DNA from: Marasmius tenuissimus
Taxonomy: Eukaryota; Basidiomycota; Agaricomycetes; Agaricales; Marasmiaceae
NCBI GenBank assembly: GCA_029532415.1
Contig: JAQOTA010000053.1
Span: 1,426,001-1,490,000, forward strand
Direction of reading: 5' to 3'
DNA: 64,000 bases
The notes under the pieces: model-generated
What the model was told of the DNA's origin: nothing
The model's input: the letters and a program-made list of their open reading frames with translations, nothing else
The model's database searches: none
Shown here: positions 24,459-36,665 of the stretch, piece after piece
Position numbering within the stretch: position 1 is the first letter of the stretch
How the letters are laid out: each line of letters starts with the position of its first letter
Program-made: the position numbers and the translations under genes

Positions 24459-25368
24459 CTGGTCACAACAGCAAAGCAATTGTTCAATCACAGATGTCCC
24501 GCTTTGTGCAAAGTGACTGTGAGTCTCTTCGCAACAGATTTTCGACTTCTTAGAGGCTACAACCATATGGGTTAATGTTGCCAACACCGAATCTGTATTT
24601 TCCGCTCGAGGAATTGTATTCGGTTCCGGCATCTGTAATTTGAGATCCTCGTGGGTCGACCTTGCGAGCGCAAGTATGTGGCTTTTAACTTCCCGGTGTA
24701 CGACGTGGACCTTAGAGCTATTATGAGAAGGCTGGGTGAGCTGACTCTTGGGATGAATACTCACGCACCTGGAAGCTCCTGCGTTGACACAGCCGCATGG
24801 TGCTCTGGCATACTTGCTTGATGGTGGTGTTGTTCGAGTATGGGAAATTGTTGCGAGGAGCTTTGACCAAGAATGTTGTCGAGCGACGTGAGCGGATGGT
24901 AGGCGGCAGCTCGAAGAACCCAATCTCCATTCTCCGTCAAGAGTGGCCCTTCGCAAGTCACGGAGAAGGAAGTCGTAATACTCGACAAGATACAACCCCC
25001 CAATCACCCTCCAGAACCCTGTCTGCAACGATCCGACGGGCCCGACGAAGCATGGGGGAATGCAGAGTCGTATCCATATCAAACACAATCAGGTATTGAT
25101 CTCTGTCTCAAAAAACCTTCAGTACCGCGCGTGGATTACAATAAAAAAACAACAAACCCAACAGCTCTTCAGAGGGCTACACATTTGGAAACGATCACGA
25201 GATACCAATCCGGTTTGCCGAAGTCTCCGAGCCCGCGTGGGCGTTCAAAGCATACGAGCAACAGGAGCTTTGATTTATGTGTCCATGGAGTTGCTGAAGC
25301 ACCCGAAACGCTCGAGTTCCGAGGAGAGATAAAATGAGCACCGTGAGACTGGATGGGCCAGCTCTATT

Positions 25369-25962
25369 TCAATGAAGAGCCGGAGGCATTGGGTACGACG
25401 GAGTCGATTGAAGTGGATCTGGCCGCCGTAGCGACATGATACAAGTATCTGTGATCACTCCACTACGGCCGGTCCTGGGAGGAAGCGCGATGGAGAGTCC
25501 GCCAAAGCAAGTATGCTGTAATAGACAGTCAACCCGTTTCATTCCCTCTTGCCATGTCTGCTGAGGATGGGGAGAGCTTTGCACTCGCGCCCGGAAGCTT
25601 TCCGTGACGCGGGTCTTCTGCTTTGGACACAACGAATTGTATTCTTCGCTGGTGTACTTGATCTGAAGACAACTGTATATGGCTTCAAGAATGTCGCGAA
25701 TGGTCACCCCGTGCTGATTAAGCACCTGAATTGGCCACGAGTGTGCAAAAATACCACAGAAAATCTCTAATCGGATGACCGGGGGCTGACTGGCGTGTGT
25801 AGAAAGCTCCTCGTGACTGAGTGCCCGATGGAGAGGATAGATACGAGCAGCAGAGGTAAGAGGAGGGTTCCGTAGATCCCACGAGATTGAGTAGCAGGTA
25901 TGTCCGCGAAATTCCATTCCAAATGGCTGGTGCTCGAGGAGATTGTGCAGTTTGGTGATCAT
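25369..25962 (-). CDS. DUF6699-type protein
   Basis: A single-exon frame of 197 codons. Motifs match the basidiomycete DUF6699 family as I know it: SWDLRNPP near residue 28, then TSAARIYPLHRALSHEELST, QPPVIRLEIFC, WPIQVLNQHGVTIRDILEAI, and toward the end VDCLLQHTCFGGLSIALP. The function of this family is unknown. There is no signal peptide or membrane helix. The gene sits between GH16 copy 1 and the E2 gene. A CATAAAAG box 46-53 bases upstream (26008-26015) supports the start. The intronless structure is unusual next to its neighbours but fits many members. Confidence 0.78.
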   Translation of the reverse strand: MITKLHNLLEHQPFGMEFRGHTCYSISWDLRNPPLTSAARIYPLHRALSHEELSTHASQPPVIRLEIFCGIFAHSWPIQVLNQHGVTIRDILEAIYSCLQIKYTSEEYNSLCPKQKTRVTESFRARVQSSPHPQQTWQEGMKRVDCLLQHTCFGGLSIALPPRTGRSGVITDTCIMSLRRPDPLQSTPSYPMPPALH

Positions 25963-26007
25963 GATAGAGATAAGAAAACAGGGAAATCTGGATCCCGACC
26001 CTATAGG

Positions 26008-26015
26008 CTTTTATG
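26008..26015 (-). promoter_or_regulatory. TATA-like box of DUF6699 gene
   Basis: CATAAAAG on the minus strand, about 46-53 bases before the ATG at 25962. Confidence 0.4.
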
Positions 26016-28593
26016 CGACGACTTTCTAGCGCCCGTGACGAACGAAAACTTTCTGGAATGCAAAAGAATCCTTAGTCCCGTTTCTCTACATCAATTGCGT
26101 GAACGCGTGCGTAAAATTCGCCTGGAGAGACGTACCAACCTTGCTGTTTGCCCAGTAAGCCAGTAAGCCAGTAGATGGTATCGAAAATCCTAGGATAATT
26201 TCTGGTCCATCCAGTTGCCCCTCCTGCCGCGCGAGATGCAGTACGAGCATCAGACCTGAGAGCGGACACCGTTCAGGTTCAGTATTTATCATGCTGCATA
26301 TAAAAAGACTCACGCTGGTTCTGAATTCCAATGACTGCTAGGCCCTTTCTGGCGATGCTGTATCGCGATCATTGTCAAAGTTCAAATCCCCATGCTCTCG
26401 TGCGGCATGCATGGGAGTTTATCATTCAATCATTGAACATTCAATCTCGATTTAGGCGCCAAGCGTAGTGAGATTTTGAAGTTGAAAGTTGATGGTGCCA
26501 TGGAGTTTCTTGACGGCCCTCTTGAACGAGAAGACGCAGAAAGCGGTCTATCTAGGCTGAAATTCGACGACTATTCGGTAGGCTTCGTGCTTCCTACAGT
26601 TGGAGTGTGTAGTGGGAGTCGGGACGAAAGTACTCGTAACTCAGACGGAGGACCGAGGTGATTGCACAACACCACGTGATCAGACGCGAGCACGAGTATT
26701 TAGACGCTGGTGCGTGGTTGATCAACTTCTCCCTCACACGAATCGCTGTTTTCCTTTGACCGGGTGACCCTAACATTAGAACGTAGGCTCTTTGAGTGAA
26801 ATATGTTAGAGAATCAAGGCCTTTAGGACTAGTCAAAGCATTGAACGAAGGTGAGTCAGTTCACCTCGCGGTTCTAGATAACCAAATCGACGTGCTCGCC
26901 ATCCGAGGTAAGAAGCCTGTAAACTCGCTGTAAACTGAGGCTCCGATAGATACGGTCGAGGTCATAGCTCCGTCGACTCGCCTTCCAAACTTAGGGTCAA
27001 TCACCTTATATGATGAAGGACGGTATAAAAGCGGAAATAATAGGAAGTTGGAACGTCCAGACTCCAAGAAGAATCAGGATCCTCATGGTTAATCAAGACA
27101 GACCAGGTATGTTAACTGCCCAAGTTCTCTGAGCTCCGCGTCTTGGGCCAGACCGCACGCTCCGATATCGGATCTTTCATCAGCCACTGGAATCGGTTTC
27201 TCCTTGGACCTCTAATGACCTGCAAGCTGGAGGATACCTGTAACAGTTGCTTGGAATACCCTCCAGCCCGATTCTGGTACGCGTCGCCCCTGTCTTCTTG
27301 AATGCATTGCCTTCCAAAACGGACTCCGTTGGAACGTTGGTCCCGAGTTTCCGAGTTTCCGACCCTCCGTCACCGCCACATCAACGACATACGTTGAGCA
27401 GAGACCCCTTGCTTGGAGGAGGGTCACGCTTTAGCCGGGGACGCGAGAGGCTGTTCAGAATTGGGATTGCCCGAATATGACCATGGCCGCCACACTCGAC
27501 TGTGTAATGTCCTTCACTTCAGAAGCTGTGGCACGTATTAATGTCGTTCCCGTGGCAAAAGCGGGCTTGTCAGGTTGACTGGAGCTCAGACGCTCACGAA
27601 GTCTAATGGGGAGGGTTACTGCAGCGTCTCTCGAGAAGCTGATGCGCCCACAAATAGCTACACCATCAACGCTTCATTCTATCAGCCGTGGCTAACTCGT
27701 TTGGTAGGCCATCACCACCCGGTGAAGGCTGTGAAGACGATTTCTGTTCAGGCACTCCTAGGAACTTCGGTGATAGCCAGAGTCTCATTGCTCAGACTTC
27801 TGTTGGATACACTTGAATCGGAACCAGCCGGTCCCGCCGAGGACAATTTCACCCTCTAACCCTAGCTCCATGTCGGTGCTTGAAGAGGCTTGGCAAAGAC
27901 TGGAAGATAGAATGCACCGACGAGCGGACCGCGAGCTGTTACAGACAAGTTTGAGTTATCGCGAGCGACAATCAAGGAAGAGGAAGAGGTCCGGACCTGT
28001 CGGTAGTCCTCAAACTTGGTCTGTCTCGACTAGCCTGTTATTGAATCGTGGACCTCAGTTCCGTCTTGAGAACCCATCACTGTTCGGGTCTTGAGGTTTT
28101 GCGGTGAACTGCGACCCTACAGCGTGCCTTCCTTAAACCTACTCTTCTATACGGGTAATTCGTTGTCGAGGATGCATGCTTATTGATTACCTCTCGCGGG
28201 GTATGCCCAGGTCCCCGGTTATTCTCTGGATGATTCAGCCTTGCGATCAAATTCATGTGCACTGTGGGCTCTTCGCAAAGAATGTAACGCTCGATATATG
28301 ATGGTACCAGCCTCAGTCTCCAGAAGAACATATACACCTTTTCGTGTGACCCATTTGAAGTTTGCATTTTTCCTGCACTGAGGATTTTCCAAATTTTCCA
28401 AATTTTCCCACCAAAGGTACCGTGACGGGATTCTTGGGGCTCGCTGGACGTCGACTGGCTCTGTGCCTTGTTTGAAGCATGTTACAATATTTATTCGTTC
28501 GTCGACCTTTTGTGCATAGAACACATAGAACACAATAGAAGAAAGTGGAAGTGAGCGCTTGAGGGTGACTCGGACTCGTTCGTAGCCGCATCT
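26016..28593. other. gene-poor stretch with microrepeats
   Basis: No gene that I can support. A tandem CCAGTAAG repeat (about three units) lies at 26152-26174 and AATTTTCCA (about three units) at 28384-28408. Plus-strand frames at 27575-27859 and 27848-28094 have mildly coding-like composition; the second encodes a basic stretch RERQSRKRKRSGPVG, but no domain or clean splice model emerges. Confidence 0.4.
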
Positions 28594-28599
28594 TATAAA
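28594..28599 (+). promoter_or_regulatory. TATA box of Ubc4/5 gene
   Basis: TATAAA about 300 bases before the ATG at 28894. The distance suggests a long leader, perhaps with a 5' UTR intron starting at GTGAGTATT near 28738. Confidence 0.45.
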
Positions 28600-28893
28600 G
28601 GCGATGCTCGATTCAGTAAGCGTGAGCCAAACAGCGGTTTGCATAACAAAGCCAACACTGTCGCCACACAGCTTGCTCCCTCACCACCACCTCAAGGTCA
28701 ACGACCGCCTCTTCTTGACGCTTTTCCCCTCTAGATTGTGAGTATTTTGATTTTACATGGTCTCAGTGGTGTTCTGATTGTATCTTTACCATCCTCTTGC
28801 GTTTCAAAACCCTCGATAAATTGACATCGTCTTTGATCTTGTGCGATTTCGTGGGACGGCTCAGTCTGCTTCTCATCCCATCTTTCTCTCATA

Positions 28894-29646
<753 letters not shown>

Positions 29647-30836
29647 CTCGGCTCACGAGTGAGACATGCTCCAGGAGACTTGTGGGGATGTACATTGTAT
29701 TTGAGCAGTTTCCTTCGTTCAAATTGTATATTGCTACTGTAGTAGTGCATTCAATCTTTTCTTCTACATCACGCACTTCAGTCAGAAGGACTCAGAGGCT
29801 AATCATGATCAAAATCTCGGTCTGTGCTCAGGGGCGTTCCCATCACATGTTCACCGCCCTGATGCCGTGCCTGCTTTCCACCTTTCACTCCGACCTCCAC
29901 CCTCCTCCGCCAGAGGTTGCTTGTTTATACTGGGAGCGAGGTTATTCAATGACATGTCCTCAAGCAGTGAATGACTGGCCGCCACCTTTGGAGTCTCGCC
30001 AACTGAACGTGTCATGGACAGTCGACATCATTGCTACATACTGAGTACCTGGAGCTCGCGGTAAGCTGCAGCGCCTTTTTGTGGGCGCTCAATTGGTGTT
30101 GCAATGGCGACCACAGTCTGTTCGAAGACGCTACCAAGCTAGAGGCGAGACGATGATACATTTGCAACTGCTTGGAATGCAAATTCACCATCATATTCTG
30201 CACTGGAACTTGAGGCGTACCTCCGGCTCTATCAAGGACCTTACATCCCTCGCTGCAGTCCACTGATTGGACAAACTCGCTACCGAACACTTCCTCGCGG
30301 TCACCCTGACTGTTGCAAGGTTCTTAGTGGCTCGAGGGAGTATCAAAGTGGGCCACAAAAGCCAAGGTGCTTTGACTCACGCAGACTCAGAAGTTTTAAC
30401 CTTTGATGACGATGTCGAGTGTATATCCGACCCTCAAAAGACAACTCACCCGGCGGCTGTTTCTAGACTTCGACCTTTCTCCGCTTACCGTTGATCTGTG
30501 GCGGCAGGAACACAGCATGGGAGTGAATACTGACATGTCCACTTCCTCTCAGTTGAATATGGATCCTTGATGACTCTCAAGAACCAGGTATGTGCCTCCT
30601 CGCCTGCATTGATCTCGCTCAACGGCTGCCCTCAGTATGCACTGTCCAGTAAATTAACCGAAACCGTTATCCATCCGATACTCCCGAGCAGCCACTTCGC
30701 TAGTAGGACCCTGGTATGTATCCCTAGACTCTCGCTTGGTCCCGCCACAGTATATGAAGAGGCTGAGAACTCTGCAATCGACACCCATCCCACCCCCCTC
30801 CTTCATTCCACCTTCTTCTTTCACTCGGGCTTCGGG
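29647..30836. other. intergenic, no supported gene
   Basis: Frames on both strands lack domains. The final part is pyrimidine-rich and forms the promoter of the DUF6593 gene. Confidence 0.4.
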
Positions 30837-30848
30837 TATTTATATTAA
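30837..30848 (+). promoter_or_regulatory. TATA-like element of DUF6593 gene
   Basis: TATTTATATTAA lies about 64-75 bases before the ATG at 30912 and is followed by a CT-rich leader, a typical fungal core promoter layout. Confidence 0.5.
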
Positions 30849-30911
30849 TTTCTCTCTTTCGACTCTTCGAAACTTTCACCCCTATTCTAATTTCCCTTCT
30901 TATTCTTCGTG

Positions 30912-31614
30912 ATGAGCCGCACCAACACTCACCCTTTCGCTGGCTGGGGCAATGGGGCTAGCTCTTCTTCAGTATACGGAGCACTTCCGTACGCGACGCC
31001 ACCTCCAGCCGCGAATCTGGTCACCTATTACCTGACCTCTTTCAACCCCGACCTGCTCAACTGCACTGTCATTGGACCTTCCCAACGTCCATCTCACTTC
31101 ATCATAACAGATCCTCAACAACCCGGTTACACGATTGTCAAGGATTCCGGAGGCAAGAGCGTAGCTCTTGTGGAGTGGCAAACGCATCCGTTGGTTGAAA
31201 TACGCGGTGTCATGTCAAAACAACGTGTCAGGGACTGGTTGAGCTTGACCTCCGACAAGAGGTAAACACACCCCACGTTCCTTCCCTTGTTCTAGTTCAC
31301 CCTGGCTGACGCGTCTGTTCTCAGGTCAAGGAGGATGTCAGTTCGTGGCAATCGTTATTTCTGGGCTCCTGATGAGAGATATATCAATGTATGTGTATGT
31401 CATATTCGGCGCGGTTTGACTCGTCTCTCAATCCTTCTCTTGCATTGCTTATTAGCTATACTCCGCTGATGGGACTCCGCAATTCCTCGCGCGGATCTCG
31501 AGAGGCCACAACACGATTACGCTCGACCTCACAGGAGAAGCCCTTCGTCTGGGATTCCTTGACATCGCAGTGACTGCAACCCTGTTGTTACAGTCCGGAC
31601 GCAACATCGACTAA
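30912..31614 (+). CDS. DUF6593-type protein
   Basis: Exons 30912-31261, 31325-31388 and 31456-31614 encode a predicted 190 residues. After a Ser/Ala/Pro-rich start (MSRTNTHPFAGWGNGASSSS) comes a beta-rich domain: LVTYYLTSFNPDLLNCTVIG, HFIITDPQQPGYTIVKDSGG, VALVEWQTHPLVEIRGVMSK, GNRYFWAPDERYIN, ISRGHNTITLDLTGEALRLG, and the end FLDIAVTATLLLQSGRNID. This layout fits DUF6593, a basidiomycete family with a tubby-like feel and no known function. There is no signal peptide. Both introns are GT-AG with phases 2 and 0. The start is the second codon of a GTG-ATG pair. Confidence 0.82.
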
Positions 31615-31887
31615 CTCAGTACTGGTTCACGACCTCCTGAACAATGCTACAAGCCACGCTCCTTCCAAGATTTCTTTTAACGATATTTATATTCTATTTA
31701 TTCGTCGCGCTATTGCTATCGCTCTCGAACTATCGGAACAAGGATCCACCATAACCATAGACACACCATCAAGTTTCAATCGGTGTACTTAGACATATTT
31801 ATCGCTAACTTATTCGTATCGTATATAGACCCTGTATCATTGTATCAAGTACATACAACATGTAATCATAACAGAAGTAATACACCA

Positions 31888-32199
31888 TCATGATTGTACA
31901 CTTATACGGTCTTCGCGCCGAACACTAATAGTCCTGGCCCCGAAAAGAGTAAGTGTGGCATTGACGTTAAATAGCCGACTTCCCTGAGAATTCAGGCTTC
32001 CGCCGATGTATGTGTAAGGGGCTACTTCGAATGCACCTTCGTCAGTGGCAGTCGGAAGCATCAACGTTGAGTCGTTATTTGGATCTGGCTCCGAATGGCA
32101 GATGCTCAGCCGTTTATCCAGAGGAGGGATTCCACTGAGTACGGATAAAAGGCACCTAGCCCAGCTAGCCTTCCCGGGAACGGTTGAACCAATTTCGAC
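31888..32199 (-). CDS. orphan C-terminal coding segment, function unknown
   Basis: A minus-strand frame of about 103 codons opens after a stop and ends with TGA at 31888. The part TATDEGAFEVAPYTYIGGSL, then NSQGSRLFNVNATLTLFGAR, has protein-like beta-strand spacing and looks conserved, but I cannot place it in a family. There is no good ATG and I found no convincing upstream exon. It could be the last exon of an unrecognised gene or the relic of one. It lies 274 bases downstream of the DUF6593 gene in convergent orientation. Confidence 0.3.
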   Translation of the reverse strand, partial: VEIGSTVPGKASWARCLLSVLSGIPPLDKRLSICHSEPDPNNDSTLMLPTATDEGAFEVAPYTYIGGSLNSQGSRLFNVNATLTLFGARTISVRREDRISVQS

Positions 32200-33534
32200 T
32201 CAGATGCAGAGAGCCACTGTACAGCCAACCAGCTTGGGCGCGTTGTGTGGCGCCACTTCGGTAAGGGAGTTCTGGCAAGCGCACACCAGTCTGAGCGCTA
32301 AATATGGTCATTCCTACGGAGCCGCAGTGGCTGCTTTAGGGGACATCTAGGCTGAAAATAGTTAATCAAGGAGGTCGTGAGGAAGGAAGTGTGCATCATA
32401 CGCTAAGTTATATGACTATATTACGCTCGGGAGAATTATGCAGCAGGCGGAATGGGTGAGCATCGTCTTGTGGCTCCCAGTATGATTTCTCCGTACGATG
32501 ATCTAATGGAACGGATGAAAGTCTGGCAAGCGGATCTGTTATTAACTCGTTTCCACTACAGCCACTGGTACAGAGATACACTGCGTAAGAGTAATTTTGT
32601 TTTTTCAAGGACGAAAAACGCCGTGTATGTCTCTCCCACTCAACGAAAGACACAGCTTCTTGTGGGTGCAGACTCAAACGTTGGCAAGTCGTCGTAAAAC
32701 ATTGATGGTGACTTCAGTCTGACAGAGAAGGTCACGTTGAAATTAGTGTTTGACACTGCCCGTCTGATCCAAGAAACAACGAGCATAGCGACTCGCCGCG
32801 ATTACAGGTTTCCGTGCGGTGGCCAAAAGTGGGTCCCTTTGGATAGACGGCCGTCTTGAGTTCCGAATCTCGTCCGTTATATAGATATGTTTCACAGCTA
32901 TTCAAGCACCCGTTAAAGTCCGCTGTGAGCATGAATCTAACTCACTCAACAGGAACCCTTTGACGACGACGGCGTCTATTATCAGTAGTTCGGGTGAGAC
33001 GGTCGAGATTTGTATAGTCCGGCAAATGCCGTGTCTCAGGTTCGAATTCCCACGGCCCAGCCGGCTTCAAGTTGTCGAATAACCTCCAGTAATGTCCAAC
33101 AGCGTGGCCGGCGGAGGGAAACTTCTAGGCTCGGGATAAAAATACTAAAAATGACTGAAACGCTTGATTTAGGACAGCTCAGACGATACAGTACATCCCT
33201 TAGTACTCAGATCTGATTCTGGGCCAAATCCGCCATGCTGCCACTCAGCGGAGATCATAGTACTGAAGCTTGTACTCCTAGCGTCAGAACCCATGGCAGG
33301 GCCTGTGTCACAGTTCTGTAGAAATGGGGGAGTCCGGGATCGGTGAGGCCCGGGCTGCTGAGGTTTCAACGTCAAATTCTACTAGTCGTCGAAGAAGAAT
33401 TCACAGAGTCATGGTTGATGACCTCTGGAACTGCGTTTCTATCCGACATCGGACGGAGAACTTGAAGAGCCAATCGATCCCCTTAAAATAAAGACATTCT
33501 TGATACATCACCACTTTAAATACGATTAAATAGA
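32200..33534. other. gene-free stretch
   Basis: No domain-bearing frame. A GGTTCGAATTCC near 33038-33050 resembles a tRNA B box, but no cloverleaf can be folded around it. Confidence 0.4.
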
Positions 33535-35093
33535 CTATTGGTAGATTTTAGCCCACGCGAAATTGAAGTAGGCCTCACTGAAGGCAGCGGGATTGTTATT
33601 GACAAAGTCTGATGACCATTGTCAGGAGGGATCCTTCCCTACATGATACATTACTCACCGACGCAAGTGCCAGGACATCCCGAAGCCTGGTATATAGCAT
33701 CTTGACCTGCCCAGTCGCCACCTGGTTCGGGAAGTCAGAGGTATTCATTGTATGTCTTATCTTGACAATGGACATTACTCACAGAAAGTCACTAAATCGA
33801 GGTAAACGTCAGTTAAATTAGAAGCTCGGTGGCTCGAACAACTTACAGTTGATGATGATGTTCTGGGGACCGAATTTCTCAGCAATGTTGCACGATCCGG
33901 TACTGGGGAAGAAGGCGGTGGGAGTGCCCTGGGACACAAAGTAAGTCTTCCAACCCCGCACAGGCGGGGGATTCACTAACCCAAGTGTCGGTGTTCACGT
34001 TAGCAGCACCATCCCTCACTTCGGCAGGAACGGAGGCATCGTTGCGTGGCCAGAACCATATTTTGATAAATTCGTCCCTGTTCTCGACGCCGAACCTGCG
34101 ATTGATTGCAATCAAATGTTAATCTGCAAGAAAACATGAAAGGAACATTCCCCACCATCCCCCGCCGTTTGCATTGAATCCCGGGCCGTAGCTGTTTGGT
34201 TGAGGGAAATTGACGCCACATCCAGTGTTTCCGTTGACCTCCCAGTTGCAATCATTCTGACCGGGCGTCCTATCGGTATCGGAGTCGTCAACATGATGCG
34301 TGCAGATCATCGATCGAGAAAGTTACCCTAGCTGATCACGACTAGCGGGCATCGTGCAACCTGAGAGTTCATCAGTAATCAGCAGGGAACAGTTGAGCTC
34401 ACAACCCACCTGGGCTAGTGTGTAGTGTTCCTTTGTTGGGTCCTTGATCATTCACACCTTCCAAGATGTCGATCTCTCCCTGCGGCAGTCGATTAGATGG
34501 GTGTGGATCGTGACAGTTGTTGTGAGAAGACTCTCACATTGTTTGGCCAATTGTCGCCGAAAGACCAGAGGGCAGGCCAGGTTCTTTCACGCTGTAAGCC
34601 TGGAACCGAGGATATCCAAAGCAAAAGCACTCACCCGCATCCTTGTGGCATGTGGCGAACGTTGAAGCTGATCAACGCGTGCATCAGGACCAAACGTGTG
34701 CACAAAAACCAAAAGTTCACTCACACCCAGGTCGAAGTGGTGAATTGCTTTCTCGACGAAAGTCTGACCGAGTTTCTTCCGGCACCAGATGGGTTTAGGA
34801 CGGTATTGAAGTCGGAACGCAAGATGAATGTATCGTCCGAACCATAGGTGAGGTTCTGGCTGCGAGCAGTCGCCGCATCCACGTAGTTTCTGTACGACAG
34901 GTGAGAATCTGTCGTCCGACTTGACTGACAGTAGTTGGACTCACACTCGTCCGTGTGTAGGGTCGGGGATGTTCATCACATTGAAACCATCCAGAAAGCC
35001 TTGACCGCTATAGTTGTCAGTCAAGCTGTAGCTGACAGCCCACGTCAGGGGAACGAAAGGAAGAAGTGCGAGGAAGCTGTTAAGACGGTACAT
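33535..35093 (-). CDS. secreted GH16 endo-beta-glucanase-like, copy 2
   Basis: A multi-exon gene of about 300 residues. The signal peptide MYRLNSFLALLPFVPLTWAV is followed by SYSLTDNYSGQGFLDGF and IPDPTHGR-V-NYVDAATARSQ. Sequence NLTYGSDDTFILRSDFNTVL and GRNSVRLSSRKQFTTSTW follows, then GEIDILEGVNDQGPNKGTL with the two catalytic Glu residues, and later a GCGVNFPQPNSYGPGFNANG segment. It ends EAYFNFAWAKIYQ. Exon borders follow copy 1, for example the split after PTHGR. It is predicted to cut beta-1,3(4)-glucan outside the cell or in the wall. TTTTATA on the plus strand (TATAAAA on the coding strand) lies 41-47 bases upstream. Confidence 0.9.
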
Positions 35094-35133
35094 CACGCAG
35101 AACCGGGCGAGTACAGTTGAGGTGAATCTACTC

Positions 35134-35140
35134 TTTTATA
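35134..35140 (-). promoter_or_regulatory. TATA box, GH16 copy 2
   Basis: TATAAAA on the minus strand, about 41-47 bases before the ATG at 35093. Confidence 0.6.
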
Positions 35141-36665
35141 CCGTGTAGAATAGTTGGTAACCCTCGCAGGCTGCATACCTACCATCAAGGATACCCAGAT
35201 GGAGAACTCGCCCTCCAGGTGGTCGTCCTCCAAGTACGGCCACCGCACAATTAACTAGAGCACCCAAGAGTATCCCTTTCCGCGCGGACCTCTTCGGGCG
35301 CACTCCAAAAGGAAGTGGCCGTGAATCGCCAGCGCGGTTGCTGCATGGTGGAATGACTGAGCCGAGCGGTCAGATGAAACAGAAGTTAGGAAGCACGTTG
35401 CTGCAATGGAGGGTCGCGGTCGAACATATACCGAAAAGGATTAAGCACGTATCTACTGGCAACTGAATGATAGGCCAACATTCACATGGATCTTCCTGGT
35501 CTATTGCGGACAAAGAGCGGATGGGTCGAGTTTTGTGTTCTCAGAGATTCGAGACTGTCACTGAGCTCAGCAATGCACAGAGAAAGACCTGATGCTGACG
35601 TCTAGGCTGAAGAAAGCTTGATGATACTCCGTGAATGATTGTCGTCCCTAGTTCGTCAAATTGTGAGTCGAGGCTCAGGAACGGCGAAGTCCCACATGGC
35701 TCGATGTGCTACAACAATAGGCACCGAGACGCGGGAAAATAGGGGAAAGTATGGAGTGGCATAGTGCTGGTCGGGCACAGGCAGAGGAGAATCTAAATAC
35801 TGGAATATGCAGAACCTATCTGGATGTTGAAGGTGTGAGATCATTGACAAACCGACAAAACATCGCGACCTTTTCGGTGTGAACGCGGTGGCCGAGTAGT
35901 TTACTCACCAACAGGTCTTTACGATCATCACCCTCGTCGGAATATGATAGACATGATTTACCGTCTGCCAAGGTTTCGAAAGGCGTGGATTAGTGTGTTC
36001 TGCAGACATACTGGAAGGTTGCGTGGGGTCGAAGATTGGAGACGACAAGTCTAAGAATGTGATTCCAGGCCGCTATTCAATGATAACCGCATGGTGGCTA
36101 AGGGAAGAGAGATGACGGATCACCGATCAGTTTTGGAGACCAGAGATGCCTCCTGCTTCCACGCGTCTCTCATCGTGCCAGATCAAGATACTTGCTGGAA
36201 CAATACACTTTACAGACACGAAGCCCACACATACACACCGCAGCCTGTCTCGATGTCGCGATCATCCTCGTACCATAAGCTACAAGTTGTACAATTAGCT
36301 GGTTACAAATGCTTGACGACTGAGGCGGGATGACATACTCAGATTCAACTTCACTAAGCCAAAGCACGGGCGAGAGGGGTCTCGGGCGTTTTGGACTCGC
36401 TTCAAATAAAAGATATCAAGGGCTCGATAGTCGGTCGAATGGTCGAGTTCTGATACAACAATTCGTAAGTATGAACTTCGAGATGACGAGCGGGAGACGG
36501 TCTGAAGGCGGAGGACGTGTCACAGTCATCCTCATGAATTACAGATCGCTCGGCCAGTAGAGAATACTGATGGCCTCGACGCGTCGCGTCACGCGCACAG
36601 TAGTTCTAGACAATCGGATATATAGCACGACAGTGATTGCGAGGACATAATTCCTACGGCACAAG
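35141..36665. other. intergenic, no supported gene
   Basis: Spacer between GH16 copies 2 and 3. All frames are short and lack domains; no repeat stands out. Confidence 0.4.

Noticed and set aside
33020..33065. tRNA gene suggested by GGTTCGAATTCC
   Set aside because: The T-stem does not pair, no A box sits at the right distance and no acceptor stem can be formed.
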